DNA of 24,158 nt from JAWLGW01 sp964569055 (GTDB lineage: Bacteria > Planctomycetota > J058), in assembly GCA_964569055.1 (NCBI GenBank), contig CAZMSZ010000078.1, positions 1 through 24,158 on the forward strand, written 5' to 3'. Below are positions 14,986-22,314 of the stretch, one piece after another (the stretch's first letter is position 1; every line of letters starts with the position of its first letter). A model generated the notes under the pieces. It made no database searches and was not told the origin of the DNA. It was given only the letters and a program-made list of their open reading frames with translations. Made by a program: the position numbers and the translations under genes.

Positions 14986-15726
14986 CTACTCGACCGCCGT
15001 CGCGAACGTGGGGCCGCTCGCGCCCTGGGGCTCGGCCCCCAGCGGCGGGAACCGCCCGTCGGCGAAGCGGTGGGTGAACTCCCAGTGGCAGGCCACGCCG
15101 AGCAGCACGCACAGGTGGAACAGCTCGTGCGGCCCGAGCAGGCCGGGCGCGAGATCGGGCCAGCGGGCGAACTCGAGCACCGCCCCGATCGTGTAGGCCA
15201 GGCCGCCGCCGATCAGCGGGAGGAGCAGCGGCCAGCCGTAGACGCGGAGCACCTTGAAGCCCGAGAGCAGGCCGATCCAGCCCATGCCGAGGTAGAACGC
15301 GAGCCCGAGCGCCTCGGACACGTGCTCGAAGAACACCGTCTTGAGCAGGATCCCGACCGCGGCCAGCGTCCAGATCAGCGTGATCATGCCCCAGCGCCAG
15401 ATCCCGCGGAACAGGATCGCGTGGCCCGCGGTGAACGTGCCCGCGATCAGCGCGAAGATCGCCGCGTGGTCGCAGCGCTGCAGCAGGGCGCGCGCCGGCG
15501 TGTCGTGCGGGAGCGTGTGGTAGATCCCGCTCACGGTCAGGAGCAGCACGCAGCTCCCGCTGAACACCGCCAGCGCCAGCGCGTGGCCGGGGGTGTCGCC
15601 GCCGCGGCGGATCAGGCGCGGGGCGAGGCACGCGAACAGCAGCGCGCCGAGCAGGTGGCTGACCGAGCTGAACGGGTCGCTGAGGCCGGCGAACGGGACG
15701 GGGAGGGCCTCGGCGAGGGTGAACAT
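14986..15726 (-). CDS. Hemolysin III / PAQR-family membrane protein
   Basis: Seen: 246 residues with seven hydrophobic segments. The CREST/PAQR zinc-site motifs are SGIYHT (Ser-x3-His), QRCDHAAIF followed by AGTFT, and the C-terminal GPHELFHLCVLLG (HExFH). These match bacterial YqfA/hemolysin III proteins. Known: the family is thought to contain membrane zinc-dependent hydrolases (ceramidase-like in eukaryotic PAQRs); haemolysis is not a reliable role for bacterial members. The ATG at 15726 follows TACGAT by 7 bases with no Shine-Dalgarno, suggesting a leaderless transcript. It is divergent from the lipid-modifying fusion gene. Confidence 0.9.
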   Translation of the reverse strand: MFTLAEALPVPFAGLSDPFSSVSHLLGALLFACLAPRLIRRGGDTPGHALALAVFSGSCVLLLTVSGIYHTLPHDTPARALLQRCDHAAIFALIAGTFTAGHAILFRGIWRWGMITLIWTLAAVGILLKTVFFEHVSEALGLAFYLGMGWIGLLSGFKVLRVYGWPLLLPLIGGGLAYTIGAVLEFARWPDLAPGLLGPHELFHLCVLLGVACHWEFTHRFADGRFPPLGAEPQGASGPTFATAVE

Positions 15727-15733
15727 GGCCCGG

Positions 15734-15739
15734 ATCGTA
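15734..15739 (-). promoter_or_regulatory. Candidate -10 element (TACGAT) of the hemolysin III-like gene
   Basis: On the minus strand TACGAT is followed by 7 bases and then the ATG, so the RNA would begin at or next to the start codon. A TTGACT 22 bases upstream is too far to be an ordinary -35. Confidence 0.4.
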
Positions 15740-15847
15740 CGCGCCTTTCCCGCGCGGCGCGAGTCAAGGGACCGTCACGCACCGTCCAAGTGTGGTCATA
15801 CGGGGCTCGGCCCCGGTGAGGCGCTCGGCGGGCGGCCCGACCCGGGG

Positions 15848-15853
15848 TAGAGT
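15848..15853 (+). promoter_or_regulatory. Candidate -10 element (TAGAGT) of the acyl ligase-acyltransferase gene
   Basis: TAGAGT is followed by exactly 7 bases and the GTG at 15861, predicting a leaderless message. This also argues against the upstream ATG at 15792. No clear -35 is present at the usual distance. Confidence 0.4.
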
Positions 15854-15860
15854 CGCGCCC

Positions 15861-18734
15861 GTGAAGACCCCCGCCCCCTCGGCGCCCCGCCGCGCCCCCG
15901 CACGCGAGGCCGGCGAGCCGGACCCCGTCGACCTCGGGTTCGACCCGACCGCCCTCCCCAGCCTGGCCGACCTGGTGCGCCTGCGCGCCGCGCGCCAGGG
16001 CACGCAGCCGTTCGTCACGTTCCTGGCCGACGGCGACCGCGACGAGCGCCGGCTCGACTTCGCCGGCCTCGAGGCGCGCGCGCTCGCCGTGGCCGGCGCC
16101 CTCGCCGCGCGCGGGGTGGGCCCCGGCGACCGCGTGCTGATCATGCTCCCCACCGGGCTCGAGTTCGTGGAGACGTTCTTCGGGCTGCTCCTGGGCGGCA
16201 TGGTCGCGGTCCCGGTCTACCCGCCGGCCCGCCTCGATCGCCTCGAGCACTACCTGCGCACCCTGGCCGCGATCTCCGAGACCGCCGCCTGCCGCGCGGC
16301 GATCCTCGACGAGCGCCTGGTCCCGCTGGTCGGCAAGCAGCTCGCCGGTAAGACGCAGATCGTCGTGACCGACCACGAGCTGAAGGCCGCCGCCGCGCCG
16401 GGGACGCCGTATCCCGTCGAGCCCGGCAGCCCCGCCTTCTTGCAGTTCACTTCGGGCACCACCAGCCAGCCGCGCGGCGTGGTCCTGCTCCACCAGCAGC
16501 TCCTGGCGCAGCTCGAGGCCTACGCGCGCGCGCTGCGCCTCGCGCCCGGCGAGGTCGTGGTGAGCTGGCTGCCGCTGTACCACGACCTCGGCCTGATCGG
16601 GAAGATCCTGGCCGCGCTGTACGGCGCCGCGCCGGTGGTGCTGCTCTCGCCGATCGACTTCCTCAAGGACCCGATGAGCTGGCTGCGCGCGATCAGCCGT
16701 CATCGCGCGGTCCACTCGGCCGCGCCCAACTTCGCCTACGACCTGTGCGTGCGCCGCTGCCCGCCCGAGCGGCTGCGCGCCGAGGGGATCGACCTGTCCT
16801 CGCTCGAGAACGCGGGCATGGGGGGCGAGCCGGTGTCGTGGGCCACGGTCGAGCGGTTCCGCGACCACTTCGCGCCGTTCGGGCTCCGGCCCGAGGTGCT
16901 GAACCCCTGCTACGGCCTGGCGGAGAACACCCTGGTCGCGACCGGGCACCGACGCGGCGAGGCGCTGCGGACCGTGACCGTCAGCGCCCGCGGCCTGCAG
17001 CGCAACCTCGTCGTCCCGCCCGAGGGCGAGGACGACCGCGCGGTGGTGGTCGGCAACGGGAGGCCGTTCCCGGGCATGGCGGTGCGGATCGCGGGCGACG
17101 AGGGGCGCGACCTCGGGGCCGACGCGATCGGCGAGATCTGGGTCCAGAGCCCCTCGCTCGCCGCCGGCTACATGGGCGACCGCGAGGCGACCGCGCGCAC
17201 CTTCGTGGAACAGGACGGCCAGCGCTGGCTGCGCACCGGCGACCTCGGCTTCGTCTCGGGGGGCGACCTCTACATTTGCGGGCGCAGCAAGGACGTCCTG
17301 ATCGTGCGCGGGCGCAACTTCCACCCGCAGGACCTCGAGCAGGAGGCGGGCGGCGTGGCCGGGGTGCGCACCGGCAACGTGGTCGCGTTCGCGGCCCCCA
17401 AGGACGGCGGCGAGGTGGCGGTGATCGTGGCCGAGGTCGACCCGCGCGCGGGGCGGCCGGCGGGCGAGGTGCGCCAGGCCGTGATCGAAGCGATCTCGAG
17501 CGCGTTCCAGCTCGCGCCCGGCGAGGTGCTGCTGCTCCCCAGGGGCTCCCTCCCCAAGACCTCGAGCGGCAAGCTGCAGCGCGGGCTGGTGCGCGAGGCC
17601 TACCTCGCCGGCAAGCTGGCGACCTTCACCCCGCCCGGCAAGCTGGCCTCGCGCTGGCTGACCCTGCGGCTGCTGGCGGGCGAGGTGGGCCGGCGGCTGC
17701 GCCCGCGCCGCGCGGCAGCCGTGGCGGCGCCGGCCGCGGCCAGCGAGGCCGAGCTCGGCGCGATCGACCCGCGCTTCGCCGAGGCGCTGCGCGCGGTCGG
17801 CGCCAAGGTCGAGTTCACCCTCACCCCGGGGCTGCGCCTGGACGGGCTCGGCCTCGACTCGCTCGAGCGGGTCGAGCTGTGGCTGCAGCTCGAGCGGCTG
17901 TTCCAGGCCAAGGTCTCCGAGGCGGACTGGAGCAGCTCGCAGACCCTCGGCGAGCTGCAGGCGCTGCTCGAGCGCCACGAGGGGACCGCCCCCGAGGGGG
18001 GGAGCGCGGGCGCGCCGGCCGACGGCTCGTCGCTCCTGGTGCGCGAGCTGCTCGCGCCGGCCGAGGCGAGCGAGGCGCCGTTCAGCCGCCCGTGGACCGC
18101 GCCCGCGATCTTCGGGACGCTGACCGCGATCTCGCGCACCTGCTGGGGCTGGGACATCGAGGGGCACGAGCACTTCCCGCCCGAGGGCGGGGTGATCGTG
18201 GCCGGCAACCACGCCACCTACCTCGACGGCGCCTGGCTGCGCAACGCGGTCCCGCCGGAGGTGCAGGCCCGCCTGGTGGCCTACAACTGGGCCGGGCTGC
18301 CGGGGTTCACCCGGGTGTTCCTCGAGCAAATGGAGACGATCCCGATCGACCCCGAGAGGAGCTTCCGCGAGGCGATCCGCGCCGGGATCGAGGCGCTGCG
18401 CGCGGGCAAGGCGGTGCTGATCTTCCCCGAGGGGCAGCGCACGCACTCGGGGCGGATGGGCGCGTTCCGGCCGGGGGTCGGCCTGCTCAGCCTGCTCGCG
18501 CAGGCGCCGATCGTCCCGTTCAGCCTCCACGGCGCGTTCGAGATCTACCCGCGTGATCGCGCCTTGCCGCGCTTCAGCGCCACCCGTCGCGGGAAGGCCG
18601 AGCGGCTGCGGATCCGCTTCGGGCCGCCCCTCGCGCCCCCCGAGCTCGAGGCGGCGCGCGCCTGGCCGCAGGCGCTCGAGGTCACGCGCCGGCTGCGCGC
18701 CGCGGTCGAGGCCCAGCTGGTGGACGGCGCCTGA
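15861..18734 (+). CDS. Fatty acyl-AMP ligase / acyl carrier / PlsC acyltransferase fusion
   Basis: Seen: 957 residues in three parts. (1) Adenylating enzyme, about 30-590: TSGTT P-loop (197-201), WLPLYHDLG (236-244), CYGLAENT (350-357), LRTGDLG (457-463), RSKDVLIVRG (from 475) and catalytic K571 in KTSSGK. The YHDLG and GGEPV...CYGLAEN blocks indicate a FAAL-type ligase. (2) Carrier domain, about 630-710, with phosphopantetheine serine S667 in GLDSLERVEL. (3) PlsC/LPLAT domain, about 750-957, with HATYLD (H784, D789) and FPEGQR (855-860). Known: FAALs make acyl-AMP and load carrier proteins; PlsC-type enzymes acylate lysophosphatidate or related acceptors. Inference: free fatty acid is activated, held on the built-in carrier, then transferred to a lipid. 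Aas has the reverse domain order. No membrane anchor is obvious. The start is GTG 15861, not the ATG at 15792. Confidence 0.93.
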   Translation: MKTPAPSAPRRAPAREAGEPDPVDLGFDPTALPSLADLVRLRAARQGTQPFVTFLADGDRDERRLDFAGLEARALAVAGALAARGVGPGDRVLIMLPTGLEFVETFFGLLLGGMVAVPVYPPARLDRLEHYLRTLAAISETAACRAAILDERLVPLVGKQLAGKTQIVVTDHELKAAAAPGTPYPVEPGSPAFLQFTSGTTSQPRGVVLLHQQLLAQLEAYARALRLAPGEVVVSWLPLYHDLGLIGKILAALYGAAPVVLLSPIDFLKDPMSWLRAISRHRAVHSAAPNFAYDLCVRRCPPERLRAEGIDLSSLENAGMGGEPVSWATVERFRDHFAPFGLRPEVLNPCYGLAENTLVATGHRRGEALRTVTVSARGLQRNLVVPPEGEDDRAVVVGNGRPFPGMAVRIAGDEGRDLGADAIGEIWVQSPSLAAGYMGDREATARTFVEQDGQRWLRTGDLGFVSGGDLYICGRSKDVLIVRGRNFHPQDLEQEAGGVAGVRTGNVVAFAAPKDGGEVAVIVAEVDPRAGRPAGEVRQAVIEAISSAFQLAPGEVLLLPRGSLPKTSSGKLQRGLVREAYLAGKLATFTPPGKLASRWLTLRLLAGEVGRRLRPRRAAAVAAPAAASEAELGAIDPRFAEALRAVGAKVEFTLTPGLRLDGLGLDSLERVELWLQLERLFQAKVSEADWSSSQTLGELQALLERHEGTAPEGGSAGAPADGSSLLVRELLAPAEASEAPFSRPWTAPAIFGTLTAISRTCWGWDIEGHEHFPPEGGVIVAGNHATYLDGAWLRNAVPPEVQARLVAYNWAGLPGFTRVFLEQMETIPIDPERSFREAIRAGIEALRAGKAVLIFPEGQRTHSGRMGAFRPGVGLLSLLAQAPIVPFSLHGAFEIYPRDRALPRFSATRRGKAERLRIRFGPPLAPPELEAARAWPQALEVTRRLRAAVEAQLVDGA

Positions 18735-18826
18735 ACAACGGGTGGACGTCGGGCCCGCGCGGGGCCGCGCGCCGTGGAGAACGCGGGAGGAACGCCGGGA
18801 GACCCGGGCCCGTCGGAGGCGAGCGC

Positions 18827-18832
18827 TAGAAC
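18827..18832 (+). promoter_or_regulatory. Candidate -10 element (TAGAAC) of the ParB-domain gene
   Basis: TAGAAC lies 26 bases before the ATG at 18859 and is followed by a normal leader with CAGGAGG (18847-18853). It is weak evidence because the last base deviates from T and no -35 is seen. The 124-bp gap after the fusion gene otherwise holds only GC-rich inverted repeats and no U-tract terminator. Confidence 0.25.
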
Positions 18833-18858
18833 GCGGGCCGTCCCCCCAGGAGGCCCAC

Positions 18859-19791
18859 ATGAACGACGCGCTCGAAGTCCACGAGATCGCCACCCTGTTC
18901 CCGAGCATGTCGCAGGTCGACGAGGACCACCTGCGCGAGTCGCTCGCCAAGGAGGGGCAGCTCGAGGAGATCCTCCTGTTCGAGGGGAAGATCCTCGACG
19001 GGCGCCACCGCTACGCCGCCTGCCGGGCGCTCGGGATCGAGCCGCGCCTGCGCGCGTTCGAGGGGACGGCCCAGGAGGCGTTCGCCTACAGCGTGGCGCT
19101 CAACCTCAGCCGACGTCACCTGACCCCGGTCCAGCGCGCGGCGGCCGGCGCCGGGATCAAGGAGTTCCAGGCGCGGCTGCTCGCTCAGGCGACCGGCGCC
19201 GCGCCCGCGAAGGCGACGGCGGGCGAGCCCGCCGTGCAGGAAGACGCGCACGCGCCCGCCGAGGCCGCGCCGATCGACGTCTCGATCACCGAGCCGCCCG
19301 CCGAGCCGCCCGCCGAGCCGCCGGCGCCGCGGCGCGCGCCGAGCGCGCGGACGATCAACGCCAAGGCCCGCGAGCTGGCGAGCAAGCGGGTCGGGATCAG
19401 CGGGCGCGCGATCGAGGCCGCGGCCAAGGTCAAGGAGGAGGCGCCCGACGTGTTCGAGCGCATGCTGGCCGGGACGGCCGGCAGCATGCCCGACGTGAAG
19501 CGGCTGACCGCGCTCCCGCCCGAGGTGCGCGAGCAGGTCCACGCCCTGGTCGACGAGGGCGCCAACCTCAAGGCCGCCCTCAAGCAGGTCGCCCCGCCGC
19601 CCCCGGCCGAGGAGGGCGCCCTGTTCCTGGGCAAGGTGACGCTCGAGCCGGCGCAGGCGAGCGCGTTCGGGGCGATCGTCGCGGCCCGCGGCCTCAAGCG
19701 CGCCGAGGCCGCGCGCGAGGCGCTCCTCGACTGGATCGCCAAGCACGAGGGCAACCCGGCCGACGCGCGCGAGCTGGTGGCCGCCCCCTGA
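18859..19791 (+). CDS. Stand-alone ParB-like N-terminal domain protein
   Basis: Seen: 310 residues. The first ~95 form a ParB/Srx-type domain (EIATLFPSMSQVDEDHLRESLAKEGQLEEILLFEG, then ILDGRHRYAACRALGI and a helix with LNLSRRHLTPVQRA). A Pro/Ala-rich linker has three EPPA repeats (19291-19326). A middle helical region (KRVGISGRAIEAAAKVKEEAPDVFERMLAG) looks like the helical part of related plasmid or phage ParB-like proteins. The C-terminus has a strand-helix-helix pattern (GKVTLEPAQASAFGAIVAARG). Known: related domains bind DNA or nucleotide (CTPase) or act as nucleases. No parA or parS is visible nearby, so chromosome partition is not supported. Start: the ATG at 18859 has CAGGAGG six bases before. 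A gene-regulatory role is a guess. Confidence 0.82.
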   Translation: MNDALEVHEIATLFPSMSQVDEDHLRESLAKEGQLEEILLFEGKILDGRHRYAACRALGIEPRLRAFEGTAQEAFAYSVALNLSRRHLTPVQRAAAGAGIKEFQARLLAQATGAAPAKATAGEPAVQEDAHAPAEAAPIDVSITEPPAEPPAEPPAPRRAPSARTINAKARELASKRVGISGRAIEAAAKVKEEAPDVFERMLAGTAGSMPDVKRLTALPPEVREQVHALVDEGANLKAALKQVAPPPPAEEGALFLGKVTLEPAQASAFGAIVAARGLKRAEAAREALLDWIAKHEGNPADARELVAAP

Positions 19792-19805
19792 CCGCCCTCG
19801 CGGGG

Positions 19806-19811
19806 TAAGCT
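19806..19811 (+). promoter_or_regulatory. Candidate -10 element (TAAGCT) of mop
   Basis: TAAGCT lies 24 bases before the ATG at 19836. The predicted leader of about 17 bases carries a strong GGGAGGTGA Shine-Dalgarno. It is only 14 bases after the preceding stop, so read-through from the ParB-domain gene is also possible. Confidence 0.3.
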
Positions 19812-19835
19812 CCGCCCCCTCACGGGAGGTGAGCC

Positions 19836-20042
19836 ATGCAGTACGGCGCCCGCAACCAGTTGATCGGCACGGTCCGCGAGATCAAGCAAGGCGACGTCAT
19901 GGCGCAGGTCAAGCTCGACGTCGAGGCGGCCGGCATGTCGAGCGTCATGACGACCGAGTCGCTCGAGGAGCTCGGCCTGCGGCCCGGCGACCGGGTGCGG
20001 GTCGTCGTCAAGGCGATCCAAGTGCTCCTGGTGAAGGAGTAG
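19836..20042 (+). CDS. mop: Molbindin (Mop), single TOBE-domain molybdate-binding protein
   Basis: Binds molybdate or tungstate oxyanions as an oligomer, buffering them in the cytoplasm. Seen: 68 residues consisting of one Mop/TOBE unit: MQYGARNQLIGTVREIKQGD, then VMAQVKLD, MSSVMTTESLEELGL and GDRVRVVVKAIQVLLVKE. All the hallmarks (SARNQL-like start, S-V-x-T-x-E-S-L, VKA..V) are present. GGGAGGTGA precedes the ATG. No molybdate transporter or cofactor gene is visible in the window. It converges with the kinase gene, separated by 7 bases. Confidence 0.95.
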   Translation: MQYGARNQLIGTVREIKQGDVMAQVKLDVEAAGMSSVMTTESLEELGLRPGDRVRVVVKAIQVLLVKE

Positions 20043-20059
20043 CGGGCGATCAGCGCCCG
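20043..20059. terminator. Possible bidirectional hairpin between convergent mop and kinase genes
   Basis: CGGGCG (20043-20048) and CGCCCG (20054-20059) form a 6-bp stem with a 5-base loop exactly at the convergent stops. There is no U-tract on either strand, so an intrinsic terminator is only tentative. Confidence 0.3.
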
Positions 20060-22251
20060 AGCTGCTCGAGCGCCTGGCGCGCGGGGGCGAAGCCGGCCGC
20101 GGCCGCGGCCTCGTACCAGTGGCGCGCCTCGCCGAGGTCGGGGCCGCCGAGCGCGCCGCCCTCGTAGAGCCGGCCGAGCTCGAACATGGCGGGCGCGAAC
20201 CCGCCCTCGGCGGCGCGCCGCAGGAGCCGCAGCGCCTCGCCGGGCTGGCGCGGCCCGCCGATCCCGCCGGCGAGCGTGCGGCCGAGGTGGTACATGCCCG
20301 AGAGCTCGCCGGCGTCGGCGGCCTCCCGGAACAGCGCCCGCGCGCGGGCCGGGTCGGCGGGGCCGTGCTCGCCCGCCTCGTGGATCTGGCCCAGGATCAC
20401 CTTGGCGTAGGCGTCGCCGCCCGCCACGGCTCGCTCCAGCAGCGTCACGGCCCAGGGCACGTCGCGCGGCACCCCGTCGCCCGCCCACAGCATTTGCCCG
20501 GCGTGGGTCAGCGCCCGGGCGCTCCCCGCCTCCCCCGCGCGCAGGTAGTGCTGGAGGGCGCGCTGCGGTTCGCGCGGGCCCGCCGTCCCGTGCGCGAGGT
20601 GGAACCCGAGCCAGGTCATGGCCGTGACGTCTCCCCTCGCGGCCGCCTGCTCGAGCCACTCCAGGCCGCGGGCGGGGTCGGGCCGGACGTCGTCCCCCTC
20701 GAGGAGCGCCATGCCGAGGTTGCGCATGGCCGCGGGATGCCCCACCTCCGCGGCGCGGCGCGTCCACTCCATGCCCGCCGCCGGGTCGGCGGGGACGCCG
20801 GCCCCGCTGCGGAGCACGTAGCCGTAGTTGCTCATGCCCTCGGGGTTGCCGGCCCGGGCCGAGCGCTCGAACCAGCGCGCTGCCGCCGCCGCGTCACGGG
20901 CCACGCCGCGGCCCTCCATCAGCATGAACCCGAGCTCGCTCATGGCCTGGGGGTCGCCGGCCTCGGCCGCCAGGCCGAACCACGCCGCGGCGCTGAGGTC
21001 GTTGCGGGGCACCTCGTCGGACTGTGAGAGGAGCTGACCGACGCGGACCATGGCGCCGAGGTGCCCCGCCTTGGCGGCCCGCTCCCAGGTGGGGAACGCG
21101 GCCTTGGCGCCCTCCTGCGCCTCGCGCGCGCGGGCGAGCTCGGCCAGCCGCTCGAGCTCGGGCGGGTTGCGCGCGTCGGCGGGGACCGTCACGGCGATCG
21201 GGCCGCCCGCCGCGAGCGCCGAAGGGGGGTGGGGCTCGCGAGGTGGGACGGCGCGCCGGGGTGGGGCTCGCCTGGGAGCGTCCGTCGAAGGCGCGGGAGC
21301 GTCCGGCTGGCTGGGGGGCGCCGCGGAGCGCGTCGCGGCGGCGGGGCCGCGCGCGAGCGCCAGCCCGCCCGCCGTGAGCGAGGCCGCCGCGAGCCCGGCG
21401 GCGCCGACCAACACCCAGCGCGCGCGGCCGCCGGGCGCCGCCTCGCAGCCGCGCAGCTCCTCGGCCAGGGCCGCCATGGACACGAAGCGGTCGCCCGGCG
21501 CCTTGGCGAGGCAGGTCAGCAGCGCCGCGTCCAGCGCGGGCGGGACCCCGGACAGCAACCGCGAGGGCGCCAGCGGGACCTGCTCGAGCGTGGCCGCCAG
21601 CACCTCGGGCAGCGTCCGCCCCTCGATCGGCGGGCGGCCGGTGAGCGAGGCGTAGAGCGTCGCGCCCAGGCCGTACACGTCGAGCGTCGGGCCGGCCTGG
21701 TGGGCGCGTCCCTGGGCCTGCTCGGGCGCGAGGAACCCGGGGGTGCCGAACAGCATGCCCGAGCGGGTGAGCTGCTGCGTGGCGTCGCCGGGCTCGAGGT
21801 CCTTGACCAGCCCGAAGTCGGTCAGGAGCGCGCGCCCGTCGCGATCGACGAGGACGTTGCTCGGCTTGAGGTCGCGGTGCAGGAGGCCCTGCGCGTGCAC
21901 GGCCGCGAGCGCGTCGGCGAGCGCGAGGCCGAGCGCGACGACCTCCCGCCAGGGGAGCGGCCCCTCGCGGTCGAGCCGCGCCTGGAGCGACTCGCCCTCC
22001 ACGAGGTCCATGACGAGGTACGGCCGCCCGCGCCACTCCCCGGCGCCGTGGATCGGGACCACGTGCGGGTGACGCAGCCGGGCGAGGGCCTGTCCCTCGC
22101 GCCGGAGCCGGACCCGCAGCCGCTCGTCGTCGGCGAGGAGCAGCTTGATCGCGACCGGGCGCTCGAGCTCGAGGTCGCGCGCGCGCAGCACCACGCCCAC
22201 GCCGCCTCGGCCGAGCTCGCCCTCCACGAGGTAGCGGTCGATCCGGTCCAC
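20050..22251 (-). CDS. Membrane Ser/Thr protein kinase with C-terminal Sel1 repeats
   Basis: Seen: 733 residues. Kinase domain, about 7-258: Gly loop GELGRGGVGVV, K36 (VAIK), HRDLKPSN with D127, DFG at 145-147, APEQ and DVYGLGATLY. All catalytic residues are intact, so it should be active. One membrane segment lies at about 268-290 (WVLVGAAGLAAASLTAGGLAL), then a Pro/Ala-rich linker. From about 355 to the end are nine full Sel1-like repeats (pattern A..G...AM..LG..L, about 36-37 residues) and a partial tenth. Known: Hanks-type kinases phosphorylate Ser/Thr, and Sel1 repeats are protein-interaction solenoids. Inference: the repeats lie outside the cytoplasm and act as sensor or scaffold. The FHA protein at 4359 is a conceivable partner. 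The GTG at 22251 has no Shine-Dalgarno but a close-set -10-like sequence. Confidence 0.95.
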   Translation of the reverse strand: MDRIDRYLVEGELGRGGVGVVLRARDLELERPVAIKLLLADDERLRVRLRREGQALARLRHPHVVPIHGAGEWRGRPYLVMDLVEGESLQARLDREGPLPWREVVALGLALADALAAVHAQGLLHRDLKPSNVLVDRDGRALLTDFGLVKDLEPGDATQQLTRSGMLFGTPGFLAPEQAQGRAHQAGPTLDVYGLGATLYASLTGRPPIEGRTLPEVLAATLEQVPLAPSRLLSGVPPALDAALLTCLAKAPGDRFVSMAALAEELRGCEAAPGGRARWVLVGAAGLAAASLTAGGLALARGPAAATRSAAPPSQPDAPAPSTDAPRRAPPRRAVPPREPHPPSALAAGGPIAVTVPADARNPPELERLAELARAREAQEGAKAAFPTWERAAKAGHLGAMVRVGQLLSQSDEVPRNDLSAAAWFGLAAEAGDPQAMSELGFMLMEGRGVARDAAAAARWFERSARAGNPEGMSNYGYVLRSGAGVPADPAAGMEWTRRAAEVGHPAAMRNLGMALLEGDDVRPDPARGLEWLEQAAARGDVTAMTWLGFHLAHGTAGPREPQRALQHYLRAGEAGSARALTHAGQMLWAGDGVPRDVPWAVTLLERAVAGGDAYAKVILGQIHEAGEHGPADPARARALFREAADAGELSGMYHLGRTLAGGIGGPRQPGEALRLLRRAAEGGFAPAMFELGRLYEGGALGGPDLGEARHWYEAAAAAGFAPARQALEQLGR

Positions 22252-22255
22252 GCCT

Positions 22256-22264
22256 TAACGTATA
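22256..22264. promoter_or_regulatory. Overlapping divergent -10 elements (TAACGTATA)
   Basis: TAACGT reads on the plus strand (22256-22261). On the minus strand the same bases read TATACGTTA, giving TATACG or TACGTT 5-7 bases before the kinase GTG. This is the only AT-rich patch between the divergent kinase and antiporter genes, so one melted region may serve both directions (inference). Confidence 0.4.
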
Positions 22265-22314
22265 GCCGCTCGCCGCGGATCGGGCCCGGTCGCGCGCGCG
22301 GGGAGGACGGCACG

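Noticed and set aside
15762..15767. TTGACT as -35 of the hemolysin III-like gene
   Set aside because: The spacer to the TACGAT hexamer is 22 bases, too long for an ordinary sigma-70 promoter.
15792..15860. N-terminal extension of the FAAL fusion from the ATG at 15792
   Set aside because: The 23 extra residues look like translated promoter DNA and include the TAGAGT hexamer. GTG 15861 is better placed.
15612..18950. Minus-strand open frame of more than 1100 codons opposite the FAAL fusion
   Set aside because: The plus strand holds three intact domains with catalytic residues. The antisense translation is Arg/Ala/Gly-rich without recognisable structure, and it also runs across the PAQR-like gene.
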